Shown: piece after piece, positions 15,415-24,016 of the stretch
Layout: the number at the start of each line of letters is the position of its first letter
Numbering within the stretch: the stretch's first letter is position 1
NCBI GenBank assembly: GCA_017555845.1
Contig: JAFZFO010000037.1
Span: 1 to 64,000, forward strand
Length of the DNA stretch: 64,000 bases
Direction of reading: 5' to 3'
Origin: Bacteroidaceae bacterium
GTDB lineage: Bacteria > Bacteroidota > Bacteroidia > Bacteroidales > Bacteroidaceae
The notes under the pieces: generated by a model
Database searches by the model: none
Seen by the model: only the letters and a program-made list of their open reading frames with translations
What the model was told of the DNA's origin: nothing
Position numbers and translations under genes: made by a program

Positions 15415-16278
15415 TTACTGATAACGCAAAGTCTGCCCCGGACGTATGATTGAATTCGATTTCAAACCATTGAGTTCAAAGATACGTTTTTGCGACACAC
15501 CATACTTCCTGGCGATCTTTTCAATGGTATCGCCGCTCTTTACCTTGTGATACTTCTTCTCGGGACCGGCAATCTTTACTTTTCCGTTCTCAATATACTT
15601 GCTGCCGGGCTTGCGGTACATATAGTGCTCGCCGGTCATGCTCTGGTTCTTGAAATCGAACATCAGGGCAGGGTCAAGACTCTTTCCCATGAGGATGGTT
15701 TCAAAATGCAGATGCGAGCCCGAACTGCGGCCGGTGTTGCCACCGAGGCCAATAGGATCGCCCGCCTTGACATTCTGGTTTGCCTTTACGAGTTTCTTCG
15801 AGAGGTGGGCATACAAGGTCTCTATTCCGTTATTATGGCGTATGACAATATAATGGCCATAACCACGGCGCTGATAGCTTGTAACACGTACCTTGCCGTC
15901 AAATGCAGCATAGATGGTGTCGCCGGTCTGCACCTTTATATCCAATCCCTGATGCACGCGGCGGCGATTGGGGCGGTAGCCGAAGATGTCGGTTATCTTG
16001 GTGTTCGACGTTGGCATCACATAATTGCGCAGATCAATTCTGAAAGAATCGGGCATGGCAGAATTATAGTGGACCACTGAGTTTGACCATGTGGGGTATA
16101 TATCATCCGATGGGATAATATAGGCCTCGTTCAACAGCATATAATGCTGCTGAACAGTGTCCACCATCTCCATTGGTTTGTGGAGCGTTACAGGATCCAA
16201 AGCCACATCCTGCGCCCTTGTCGCAATGGATGCAACAAGCAGAATGGCGAAAAGCAATGATTTGAGAACTCCCTTCAC
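15415..16278 (-). CDS. secreted M23 endopeptidase with LysM domain
   Basis: 287 residues: signal peptide, an M23/LytM domain at about 85-200 and a C-terminal LysM at about 240-287 (KVKSGDTIEKIARKYGVS). The active-site motifs are intact: HQGLDI, YAHLS and GSHLHFE, unlike the degenerate M23 protein at 8750-9607. It should cut peptidoglycan cross-bridges in the periplasm, with LysM holding it to the glycan. The start is GTG, directly after the ndk stop; no upstream ATG fits the signal peptide. Confidence 0.92.
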   Translation of the reverse strand: MKGVLKSLLFAILLVASIATRAQDVALDPVTLHKPMEMVDTVQQHYMLLNEAYIIPSDDIYPTWSNSVVHYNSAMPDSFRIDLRNYVMPTSNTKITDIFGYRPNRRRVHQGLDIKVQTGDTIYAAFDGKVRVTSYQRRGYGHYIVIRHNNGIETLYAHLSKKLVKANQNVKAGDPIGLGGNTGRSSGSHLHFETILMGKSLDPALMFDFKNQSMTGEHYMYRKPGSKYIENGKVKIAGPEKKYHKVKSGDTIEKIARKYGVSQKRIFELNGLKSNSIIRPGQTLRYQ

Positions 16279-16282
16279 CTAA

Positions 16283-16756
16283 TTATTTGAATTTAAGGGA
16301 TTCCTCGCCACCATACTCAAAGCAAGTAACGGCCGACTGATAATCGAACAACTCCTCGGGCTTGAAGAAACGGTTGATCTCGACAAGTGCATTCTCGACA
16401 GAATCGGATGCATGCACGACATTCTGCTCACCGCTCATTGAGAAATCGCCACGGATTGTTCCGGGGAGCGCACGGCGTGAATTGGTTACACCAACCATCT
16501 GACGCACTGTCTCAACAGCCTCGGCACCCTCGAGACAGCATGCTATAAGAGGAGCTGCCTGCATTGAAGCCTTGAGATAAGGATAGAAGGGGCGCTCTAC
16601 AAGGTGCGCATAGTGCTCGGCAACGAGTTCGTCGGTCATAAAGAACATCTTCATACCTGCGAAACGCAATCCCTTACGCTCGAAACGTGTTATGATATCG
16701 CCCATGATTCCACGCTGGATAGCGTTGGGCTTGATAAGAATAAGTGTCTTTTCCAT
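16283..16756 (-). CDS. ndk: nucleoside diphosphate kinase
   Basis: Equilibrates NTP and NDP pools. 157 residues, slightly longer than the usual 140. The start TLILIKPNAIQRGIMGDI and the phospho-accepting His in NVVHASDS are present. It has its own promoter (16801-16829) and is followed 4 nt later by the LysM/M23 gene, with which it forms an operon. Confidence 0.95.
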   Translation of the reverse strand: MEKTLILIKPNAIQRGIMGDIITRFERKGLRFAGMKMFFMTDELVAEHYAHLVERPFYPYLKASMQAAPLIACCLEGAEAVETVRQMVGVTNSRRALPGTIRGDFSMSGEQNVVHASDSVENALVEINRFFKPEELFDYQSAVTCFEYGGEESLKFK

Positions 16757-16800
16757 AATATGATATAGTTAAATGGTTTACAAGATATTCATGGTTTCCG

Positions 16801-16829
16801 TAAATGTACGAAAAATAAACGGAATACAA
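16801..16829 (-). promoter_or_regulatory. promoter of ndk
   Basis: Minus strand: TTG (16829-16827), 18-nt spacer, TACATTTA (16808-16801), one mismatch from TAnnTTTG. It lies in the 90-nt gap after recG, about 45 nt before the ATG. Confidence 0.45.
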
Positions 16830-16846
16830 GGCTTTTTGTGGATTTA

Positions 16847-18946
16847 TTATGAAATTGCGCCCCAATTGCGGTTGTTCATGCTCTTTATACGGCGCAAACG
16901 CTCCCAAACGACACGATAGAGTTCGCTGTTGCACTGAGGGTCGGCAGTTACCACGCCACGTGCCACCTCGCGCACGAACTTGAGCAGCTGCTCATCGCGT
17001 GAGAGATTGGCAATTTTCAGGTCAAAGGCAATACCGCTCTGCTGGGTTCCCTCCATATCACCGGGACCGCGCAACTTGAGGTCGGCCTCGGCAATTTCAA
17101 AGCCGTCGTTGCTCGATGTCATGATCTCCATTCGCTTGCGGGTATCCTCGGACAACTTGTAATCGGTCACAAGGATGCAATAGGACTGCGATGCTCCACG
17201 ACCCACACGGCCGCGCAACTGATGCAGCTGCGAAAGGCCAAAGCGCTCGGCGTTCTCAATGACCATTACCGAGGCATTGGGAACATCGACGCCCACTTCA
17301 ATGACTGTGGTGGAGACAAGAATCTGTGTCTCGCCCGATGCAAAGCGGCGCATCTCCTCATCCTTCTCCTTGGGTTTCATCTTGCCGTGCAGCTTGCTCA
17401 ACCTGTAGTCGCAGAAGATATTGCACAACTGGTTGTAACCATCTTCAAGGTTCTTGAGGTCGAGTTTCTCGCTCTCGCTAATGAGAGGGTACACCACATA
17501 GGCCTGTCGACCTTCGTTTATCTGCGTGCGGATAAACGAGTAAAGGCTGTCAATGCGGTTACGGAATATATGTGAGGTTGTTATTGGTTTACGGCCCGGT
17601 GGCAGTTCATCGATGACCGAGACATCAAGGTCGCCGTATAGTGTCATTGCCAACGTACGCGGTATGGGAGTTGCAGTCATCACAAGGACATGTGGCGGAA
17701 TGTTGTTCTTTGCCCACATCTTTGCGCGCTGTACCACACCGAAACGGTGCTGCTCGTCAATGACAACAAGGCCAAGATTACGGAACTGCACATTGTCCTC
17801 GAGCACAGCGTGAGTACCGACAAGGATATCGATGTCACCATTCTCGAGTGCCTCAAAGAGCGGCACGCGGTCTTTCGCCTTTGTGCTGCCGGTAAGCAGC
17901 TCTACCCTAACGGGCAGCGCTCCAAGCATACGGCGCAAGGTTGCGAAATGCTGTTCGGCAAGGATCTCTGTAGGGGCAAGCATACAGGCCTGATAGCCGT
18001 TGTCTTTGGCCAACAGCATGGACATGAGCGCGACGAGTGTCTTTCCGCTGCCCACATCGCCCTGCAAAAGACGGTTCATCTGCCTTTCGCTATTGACATC
18101 GGCACGTATCTCCTTCACAACCCTTTTCTGGGCATTTGTGAGCTGGAACGGCAACTGTTCGTTATAGAAACGGTTGAACATTTCGCCAACCTTGGCAAAA
18201 CGATGGCCAACGTAACGCATCTGGCGCTCCTTGGCATAGTGCAGGATGTTGAGCTGGATGTAGAACAGTTCCTCGAACTTGAGCCTGTACTGGGCAAGCT
18301 GCAGTTCCTTGGCATTACGTGGAAAATGTATTATGCGAAGGGCGTCGTTGAGTGACATGAGCCCGTTTTTCTGTATGATATCGGCCGAGAGTGTCTCGGG
18401 CAACGGCGAAGTGAGCAGGCCGAAAAGGTTCTGCACAAGCTTGAGCATGGCAGTTGAGTTCAAGCCGCTGCGTTTCATCTTCTCGGTAGTGTTATAATAT
18501 GGTTGCAGGCCCATTGTGTCGAGCTTGAGCATTGAGGCATCATCGACATCGGGGTGCGCAATATTCACTCTGCCGTTGAAGACTGACGGTTTGCCAAAGA
18601 CTACATATTTCTTGTTCAGTTGCAATTTGTTCTTCACGAACTTTATGCCACGGAACCACACAAGGTCGACAAAGGCTGTACCATCGGTAAAATGTGCCAC
18701 AAGACGGCGCGATGCACCCTCGCCCATCTCCTCAAAGGAACGTATCTCTCCAAGCAGCTGCACATGCTGCAACTGACCGCCAAGCTCGCTCACTTTAAAG
18801 ACGCGGCTGCGGTCGATATATTTATATGGAAAATAGTACAGCAAATCGTACAGGGAACGTATGTCCAGTTCCCTGCTGAGCAGCGTGGCGCGTTGTTCGC
18901 CAACGCCGGGCAGAAATTTTATATCCCTTGTAGTGATGTCTAACAT
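16847..18946 (-). CDS. recG: ATP-dependent DNA helicase RecG
   Basis: Remodels stalled replication forks and Holliday junctions. 699 residues: an N-terminal OB/wedge domain with ELGGQLQHVQLLGEI, then superfamily-2 motifs LLQGDVGSGKT (I), DEQHRFGV (II), MTATPIPRT (III) and the C-terminal motifs including QLRGRVGRG (VI). Its ATG overlaps the ispD stop by 7 nt; last gene of the pdxJ operon. Confidence 0.96.
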   Translation of the reverse strand: MLDITTRDIKFLPGVGEQRATLLSRELDIRSLYDLLYYFPYKYIDRSRVFKVSELGGQLQHVQLLGEIRSFEEMGEGASRRLVAHFTDGTAFVDLVWFRGIKFVKNKLQLNKKYVVFGKPSVFNGRVNIAHPDVDDASMLKLDTMGLQPYYNTTEKMKRSGLNSTAMLKLVQNLFGLLTSPLPETLSADIIQKNGLMSLNDALRIIHFPRNAKELQLAQYRLKFEELFYIQLNILHYAKERQMRYVGHRFAKVGEMFNRFYNEQLPFQLTNAQKRVVKEIRADVNSERQMNRLLQGDVGSGKTLVALMSMLLAKDNGYQACMLAPTEILAEQHFATLRRMLGALPVRVELLTGSTKAKDRVPLFEALENGDIDILVGTHAVLEDNVQFRNLGLVVIDEQHRFGVVQRAKMWAKNNIPPHVLVMTATPIPRTLAMTLYGDLDVSVIDELPPGRKPITTSHIFRNRIDSLYSFIRTQINEGRQAYVVYPLISESEKLDLKNLEDGYNQLCNIFCDYRLSKLHGKMKPKEKDEEMRRFASGETQILVSTTVIEVGVDVPNASVMVIENAERFGLSQLHQLRGRVGRGASQSYCILVTDYKLSEDTRKRMEIMTSSNDGFEIAEADLKLRGPGDMEGTQQSGIAFDLKIANLSRDEQLLKFVREVARGVVTADPQCNSELYRVVWERLRRIKSMNNRNWGAIS

Positions 18947-19614
18947 TCCATCAATGTCTTGGCAACAAGCATGTCGAATGGAGTTGTTATCTTGATATTC
19001 TCGCGGTTGCCCTCTACACCCGACACCTTCTCGCCAAGTGCCTCGACAACCGAAGCATCATCGGTAAAGCTCTCGACAAAGCGCTGCTCGTAGGCACGGC
19101 GCAACAATGAGAGTTTGAATACTTGAGGAGTCTGCACAAGACGGTATCTGTCACGGGGTACTACCTCGGTAGCATCGGAGCCTACAATGTGACGCAGGCT
19201 GTCCTGCAAATCGATCATAGGGATGGCTGCACCGTCAGTCCATGCGCGTGAGAAGCACTCGTCGAGCACCTTGGGCGACACGAACGGACGCACGCCATCG
19301 TGCACTCCGACAAGAGCGTCTTCCATATCATCGACCTGGGCAAGGCCGTTCTGTACCGAGTGGAAGCGTGTAGAGCCACCCTGCGCAAGTATCAAAGGTA
19401 CTGCGAATGAGTGTTCCTTGCACAACTGTTTCCAGAGTTCAATGTGCTGTGCCGGAAGCACCAGGATAAGTTGCATGGCGGGGTCAATGGCATTCAGGCG
19501 TTCAAGAGTGACCATTACCAAAGGCTTTCCGCCAAGAAGCTGGAACTGCTTCGGCATCTCGCCACCCATACGGGTTCCCTTACCGCCGGCAACGACAATA
19601 AGATATCTTTTCAT
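18940..19614 (-). CDS. ispD: 2-C-methyl-D-erythritol 4-phosphate cytidylyltransferase
   Basis: Adds CMP to MEP, the step after Dxr. 224 residues; AGGKGTRMGGEMPKQF is the nucleotide-binding loop and GVHDGVRPFVS and EVPRDRY-like VVPRDRYRLVQTPQVF are family motifs. Lies between the DJ-1 gene and recG, overlapping the latter. Confidence 0.95.
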   Translation of the reverse strand: MKRYLIVVAGGKGTRMGGEMPKQFQLLGGKPLVMVTLERLNAIDPAMQLILVLPAQHIELWKQLCKEHSFAVPLILAQGGSTRFHSVQNGLAQVDDMEDALVGVHDGVRPFVSPKVLDECFSRAWTDGAAIPMIDLQDSLRHIVGSDATEVVPRDRYRLVQTPQVFKLSLLRRAYEQRFVESFTDDASVVEALGEKVSGVEGNRENIKITTPFDMLVAKTLMEC

Positions 19615-19628
19615 AAATAAATTTCTTC

Positions 19629-20174
19629 TTAGAATTGCATTTGAGAGCGCAATGTCTCAACGACATCCGCACCACAGAAATGTTTTACAATGGCAAAGCC
19701 AAAGTCAAACGAAGCACCAGGACCGCATGCTGTCAATATATTGCCATCCTGCTCTACACTCTTTGCTGTATACTGGGCATTGAAAAGATCGCCCTCGCAG
19801 CCCGGATAGCAAGTTGCTCTCTTGCCAGCGAGGATACCTATGCGGCCGAACACCATCGGAGCAGCACATATTGCCGCAACCAACAGACCGCGTGAACATG
19901 CATCGACCAGCAAAGCACGCAATGGCTCGTGAGCCGAGAGGTTGTCAGTTCCTACACCACCGCCGGGGAGCACCAACGCGTCGGCATCGCCGAAACATAC
20001 GTTCTCATAGAGCTCATCGGCTGCGACAGTGACATTCTGCGCCGACAAAACCTCCTTGCGTCCCATAATGGAAACAGTAACGACATCCAAACCGGCACGA
20101 CGCATTACATCTACCGGTGCCAAAGCCTCAACGGTCTCAAAACCGTCGGCAAGAAAAACATATACTTTGTTCAT
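19629..20174 (-). CDS. DJ-1/PfpI family protein
   Basis: 181 residues; Cys103 in AAICAAP is the reactive cysteine of the nucleophile elbow, with Glu13 in DGFE nearby, as in YajL/DJ-1. These proteins act against oxidative or carbonyl damage; the exact activity is debated. The ATG at 20174 (MNKVYVFLADGFE) is chosen; a GTG two codons upstream overlaps the tonB-like stop. Confidence 0.9.
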   Translation of the reverse strand: MNKVYVFLADGFETVEALAPVDVMRRAGLDVVTVSIMGRKEVLSAQNVTVAADELYENVCFGDADALVLPGGGVGTDNLSAHEPLRALLVDACSRGLLVAAICAAPMVFGRIGILAGKRATCYPGCEGDLFNAQYTAKSVEQDGNILTACGPGASFDFGFAIVKHFCGADVVETLRSQMQF

Positions 20175-20176
20175 AA

Positions 20177-20983
20177 TCACTTCAATTCAAAATTATAGGT
20201 AATTGTACCTGTTTCGTTATCAACACCGGCAATGCTTTTGAAAACTGTATTCATGGCGGCTTTCATTGCAGCATTTCGCAAATTGGGATCCATAGTATCA
20301 GTTCCTTTTATCACGGCCGCATTGATTACATTTCCATTAGGAGCTACAACGACCTCAACAACAACTTTGCCTTCTGCCTGTAATTTTTCTTTAGGAATAG
20401 CTAATCCATCACAACCTCGTCCCTCAAGATTACCACTAAAAGATATGCCTTTACCATATGACAATCCGGCATCGGAGTTGCCCTGTATAGAACCCTTGGT
20501 AGACTCCTCCTGCGCGGCATCGCCCTTCTTGCTCATCTGGCTTCCCTTGTTGAAAGCATTGGCAATAGAGTTCTGGGCGGCCTTGCGGGCCTCCTCTTCC
20601 TTACGCTCCTGCTCCTTGCGCTCGGCCTCCTCCTTCTCCTTCTGGATCTGTTCGGGAGTCTTCTCCTGTTTCTTTGGAGTCTCCTTCTTTGGTGTTTCAG
20701 GAGGCAAAGCCAAGCTCTCCTCGCTGTCCTGCGTAATCAATGGTTCTTTGGGAGCAGGTGGAGCAGGCTGCACAGGTACAGGCTGGGGAACCTGCTGTGG
20801 TGCCTCGTTGAACTGCGCCTTTGCCACATCCTCGACATCCACACCCATCATGACCTCGACACCTGTTTCAGGCAGGTCAACAGGAGGGGTAAGCACCAGG
20901 AAATAGAGCAATACCGCGAGAATTGCGTGAACGAGCACACTTCCTACAATACCTGTTATTTTCTCTTTAGGAAAGTTCTTCAT
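20177..20983 (-). CDS. tonB: TonB-family energy transducer
   Basis: Links the ExbB/ExbD proton channel to outer-membrane receptors. 268 residues: a TM near the N-terminus (residues 10-31), a Pro/Gln-rich then Lys/Glu-rich periplasmic spacer (KKETPKKQEKTPEQIQKEKE), and a TonB C-terminal domain (EGKVVVEVVVAPNGNVINA ... NTVFKS). ATG overlaps the exbD stop (TGATG). The Glu/Lys helix is also seen in TolA-like proteins, but the C-terminal domain is TonB type. Confidence 0.9.
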   Translation of the reverse strand: MKNFPKEKITGIVGSVLVHAILAVLLYFLVLTPPVDLPETGVEVMMGVDVEDVAKAQFNEAPQQVPQPVPVQPAPPAPKEPLITQDSEESLALPPETPKKETPKKQEKTPEQIQKEKEEAERKEQERKEEEARKAAQNSIANAFNKGSQMSKKGDAAQEESTKGSIQGNSDAGLSYGKGISFSGNLEGRGCDGLAIPKEKLQAEGKVVVEVVVAPNGNVINAAVIKGTDTMDPNLRNAAMKAAMNTVFKSIAGVDNETGTITYNFELK

Positions 20984-21396
20984 CACTTGCTGTCGGGACG
21001 GCGTGTTGCCAACACCATCTTGTATTTGTTTTCATTAGCAATATTGAGCACCTTTACAACCTCGCTATAAGGGATTGTCTCATCGGCATAAAGTGCTACA
21101 TACATCTCGGAATCCTTTGCGCTGCACTCGGCAAGGAATGCCGCCAACTCGGTCTCCTGGATATTTCTCACAGGCTCCTTGTCCCACTGGGCATAATATG
21201 TCAGATCGGCCTTTATGGTTATGCGGGCCATTGGCTGTGTGTGCGCTCTCTCCTTACCCTGAGGAAGATTGACCTTTATTGCATTAGGAACCACAATGGT
21301 TGATGTGAGCATAAAGAAAATCAGCAGCAGGAATATGATGTCGGTCATTGACGACATCGAGAAAGAGCCGATGGTTTTAGTTCTTCTCTTTATCAT
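20983..21396 (-). CDS. exbD: ExbD/TolR-type biopolymer transporter
   Basis: 137 residues with one TM (about 18-38) holding the conserved proton-path Asp19 (SSMTDIIFLLLIFFM) and a periplasmic domain. Works with ExbB and TonB. Spaced 6 nt after exbB and overlapping tonB. Confidence 0.94.
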   Translation of the reverse strand: MIKRRTKTIGSFSMSSMTDIIFLLLIFFMLTSTIVVPNAIKVNLPQGKERAHTQPMARITIKADLTYYAQWDKEPVRNIQETELAAFLAECSAKDSEMYVALYADETIPYSEVVKVLNIANENKYKMVLATRRPDSK

Positions 21397-21402
21397 GGAC
21401 TC

Positions 21403-22146
21403 TTATGCTTGAAGATTCTCTGACTCTGACTTGCCGACAACTGCGGCTTCCTCCTCCTTGCTCTCTGAAACGATCTCGAGGAATGTAATGATATCGGCCT
21501 CCATTGCATACTGTATCTTGTCGACCTTTGACACCAGATAGTTATGGGCAAAGATTGCGATGATACCTACAATAAGACCACCCACTGTGGTTACCATAGC
21601 CTCATAAATACCACCTGACAAAGCAGTAACCTCAATGTTGTCGCCAGCCTGTGACATATTCCAGAACGCCTGTACCATACCTGTAACTGTACCCAGGAAA
21701 CCAAGCATCGGAGCTACAGCAGATATTGTTGAAAGCACCTGCAAGCCCTTCTCCAGCGCAGCGATCTCAAGACCCGCATAGTTCTCGAGAGCCTGACGGA
21801 TAGATGCATTGTCAAAATTGTAATCTTTCACACCTTTTGCGAGAATGCGTGATGTTGGAGTATTCAAGCGGTTGCAGAATTTGATGGCAGACTTGAAATC
21901 CTTGTCCCTGATGTTGTCGTTCAAACGCTCCAACAACAATGGGTTCTTGGCACCGGCCTTACGGAGCGCTGTATAACGCTCAATAAAGATATATACGCCA
22001 ATAAATGACAAAAGTACGAGGACAATCATAATCCAACCGCCCTTCATTGCCAAATCAAGGACGTTGAGGCTCTCCTTTGCAGCCTCGGCTACAACAGGAG
22101 CGGTTGCTAAAGTATCAACTACTGTAGTAAGTGTATTCATAGTCAT
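21403..22146 (-). CDS. exbB: MotA/TolQ/ExbB proton channel
   Basis: 247 residues with three TM segments: about 33-54, then a pair in the C-terminal half (APMLGFLGTVTGMVQAF and the GGLIVGIIAIFAHN stretch). The large cytoplasmic loop between TM1 and TM2 fits the family. A second in-frame ATG lies two codons in. Second gene of the operon, 12 nt after pdxJ. Confidence 0.94.
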   Translation of the reverse strand: MTMNTLTTVVDTLATAPVVAEAAKESLNVLDLAMKGGWIMIVLVLLSFIGVYIFIERYTALRKAGAKNPLLLERLNDNIRDKDFKSAIKFCNRLNTPTSRILAKGVKDYNFDNASIRQALENYAGLEIAALEKGLQVLSTISAVAPMLGFLGTVTGMVQAFWNMSQAGDNIEVTALSGGIYEAMVTTVGGLIVGIIAIFAHNYLVSKVDKIQYAMEADIITFLEIVSESKEEEAAVVGKSESENLQA

Positions 22147-22158
22147 TATTTTTTATTG

Positions 22159-22878
22159 TTATTTAATCAGACATTTCTTATAAGCGGCAATCGTTGCCTC
22201 AAGACCCATATAGAGGGCATCACAAATGAGGGCGTGGCCAATAGACACCTCGTCGACCCAGGGAATCACATCGGTGAAATACTTTAGGTTCTCAAGGCTC
22301 AGGTCATGGCCTGCATTAAGACCTATTCCCAACTGCTTCACGCGTTTCGCAGTCTCAAGGAAAGGTGCGATGGCAGCCTCGGGGTCCTTTGCATAATTGT
22401 GGGCATAAGGACCTGTATAGAGCTCCACTCTGTCGGCACCGGCCTCGGCTGCAAATTCAGCCATACGCACATCGGCATCAATGAAGATTGAGCTGCGTAT
22501 TCCGGCTGTCCTGAGATCATTGAGGATATCGCGCAGGAACAGTTGCTCCTTCTCTGTATCCCAACCACTGTTCGATGTCAGTTGCTCTGGCTTATCAGGA
22601 ACCAAAGTTACCTGCGACGGACGCACACGCAATACAAGGTCCATGAACTCCTTTGAGGGATAGCCCTCGATATTGAATTCGGTGCGCAACACGCCCTGCA
22701 GGGCAAGCACATCGGCACGGCGTATGTGTCTCTCGTCGGGGCGGGGATGAACGGTTATACCATCGGCGCCAAAGAGTTCGCAATCCTTGGCAACCTTCAG
22801 GACATCGGGATTATTGCCACCACGGGCATTCCTTATTGTTGCGACTTTATTGATATTTACACTGAGTTTTGTTCTCAT
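22159..22878 (-). CDS. pdxJ: pyridoxine 5'-phosphate synthase
   Basis: Condenses 3-amino-1-hydroxyacetone phosphate with DXP to make PNP. 239 residues; SVNINKVATIRNARGG, GITVHPRPDERHI and GLNAGHDLSLEN are family signatures. It leads the seven-gene operon pdxJ-exbB-exbD-tonB-DJ1-ispD-recG and diverges from nadK. Confidence 0.95.
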   Translation of the reverse strand: MRTKLSVNINKVATIRNARGGNNPDVLKVAKDCELFGADGITVHPRPDERHIRRADVLALQGVLRTEFNIEGYPSKEFMDLVLRVRPSQVTLVPDKPEQLTSNSGWDTEKEQLFLRDILNDLRTAGIRSSIFIDADVRMAEFAAEAGADRVELYTGPYAHNYAKDPEAAIAPFLETAKRVKQLGIGLNAGHDLSLENLKYFTDVIPWVDEVSIGHALICDALYMGLEATIAAYKKCLIK

Positions 22879-22937
22879 AAAAACATTTTTTCAATCCTAA
22901 AAACAAACCACATGAAAAGCGGTTTAAATATTTTTTG

Positions 22938-22969
22938 CAAAAATAGCACTTCCGCATCTACAGCGCAAA
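22938..22969 (-). promoter_or_regulatory. promoter of the pdxJ operon
   Basis: Minus strand: TTTG (22969-22966), 20-nt spacer, TATTTTTG (22945-22938). Both boxes match the Bacteroidetes consensus. The ATG is about 60 nt downstream. Confidence 0.7.
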
Positions 22970-23035
22970 AAGCCTATTTTCGCATTTATAATGCAAAATT
23001 AGTACAAATAACAGATATTATATAATAATTTATCC

Positions 23036-23043
23036 TAATTTTG
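23036..23043 (+). promoter_or_regulatory. -7 element of nadK
   Basis: TAATTTTG fits TAnnTTTG and lies 33 nt before the ATG. No good -33 box at 19-20 nt. Confidence 0.5.
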
Positions 23044-23076
23044 TATTGTAAACAATAGGAAAACAGGACGATAGTT

Positions 23077-23949
23077 ATGAAATTCGCGATATTCGGCAAC
23101 AAGCATCAGACAAAGAAATCGGAAAGCATAGGCAAACTGTTCGACGCCATTACCAAGCGCGGCGACTGCTATGCCATAGACAAGTCCTTCTATGATTTCC
23201 TGTGCGAAGAACATATCGCGCAGCCACAGCCACAGGAGATCATCACTGACAACAACTTCACAGCCGACGTTGCCATAAGTTTCGGTGGCGACGGCACATT
23301 CCTGCGCACAGCAAGCCGTGTGGGAAGCAAGCCCATACCCGTATTGGGCATCAATGCCGGACGATTGGGTTTCCTTACCGCCACATCCAACGAGAACATC
23401 GATGACATAATTGGCAAGATACACGAAGGCGACTACGACATTGAGCAGCGCACGCTCATTGGAGCCAGCACCAACGGTGCCGGACTGAAGAGCTACCCTT
23501 TTGCACTCAATGAAATTGCGATAATGAAGCATGACAGTTCGTCAATGATCACACTCAAGGCCACCATCAACGGTTGCGACACTATTACCTACCAGGCCGA
23601 CGGACTCATTGTGGCAACACCTTCGGGTTCCACCGGCTACTCCTTGAGCGTTGGTGGTCCAATCATTGCACCGGAGGCCAGCGTACTGACATTGACACCT
23701 ATTGCGCCACACAGTCTCAGTGCGCGTCCATTGATTGTGGGCGACAACACATCTATTGAAATCAGCGTAAACAGCCGAAGCGGCAACTACCTGATAGCCA
23801 TTGACGGGCGAAACGAGAGTTGTGACGTGAGCACCACAATTACCATCAAGAAAGCAGATTACCGCCAGCTCATCATACGCAACAGAGACCACTCATTCAT
23901 CCAGAACCTACAGGAGAAGCTCATGTGGGGAGCGGATATCAGGGACTAA
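23077..23949 (+). CDS. nadK: NAD kinase
   Basis: Phosphorylates NAD to NADP. 290 residues; the GGDGT motif is in SFGGDGTFLRTA, with NAGRLGFLT and PSGSTGYSLSVGGP (the glycine-rich catalytic region). Single gene, ended by the hairpin at 23967-23999. nadD of the same pathway is at 3302-3874. Confidence 0.96.
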   Translation: MKFAIFGNKHQTKKSESIGKLFDAITKRGDCYAIDKSFYDFLCEEHIAQPQPQEIITDNNFTADVAISFGGDGTFLRTASRVGSKPIPVLGINAGRLGFLTATSNENIDDIIGKIHEGDYDIEQRTLIGASTNGAGLKSYPFALNEIAIMKHDSSSMITLKATINGCDTITYQADGLIVATPSGSTGYSLSVGGPIIAPEASVLTLTPIAPHSLSARPLIVGDNTSIEISVNSRSGNYLIAIDGRNESCDVSTTITIKKADYRQLIIRNRDHSFIQNLQEKLMWGADIRD

Positions 23950-23966
23950 TCCTCATACAATATAAC

Positions 23967-23999
23967 AGAAAAAGCGATGGAGTTGCTCCATCGTTTTTT
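23967..23999. terminator. bidirectional terminator
   Basis: CGATGGAG / CTCCATCG (23975-23982, 23986-23993) with a 3-nt loop, flanked by A and T runs. It lies between nadK (plus) and the beta-helix gene (minus). Confidence 0.9.
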
Positions 24000-24016
24000 C
24001 ATTTTCTATAGGCATT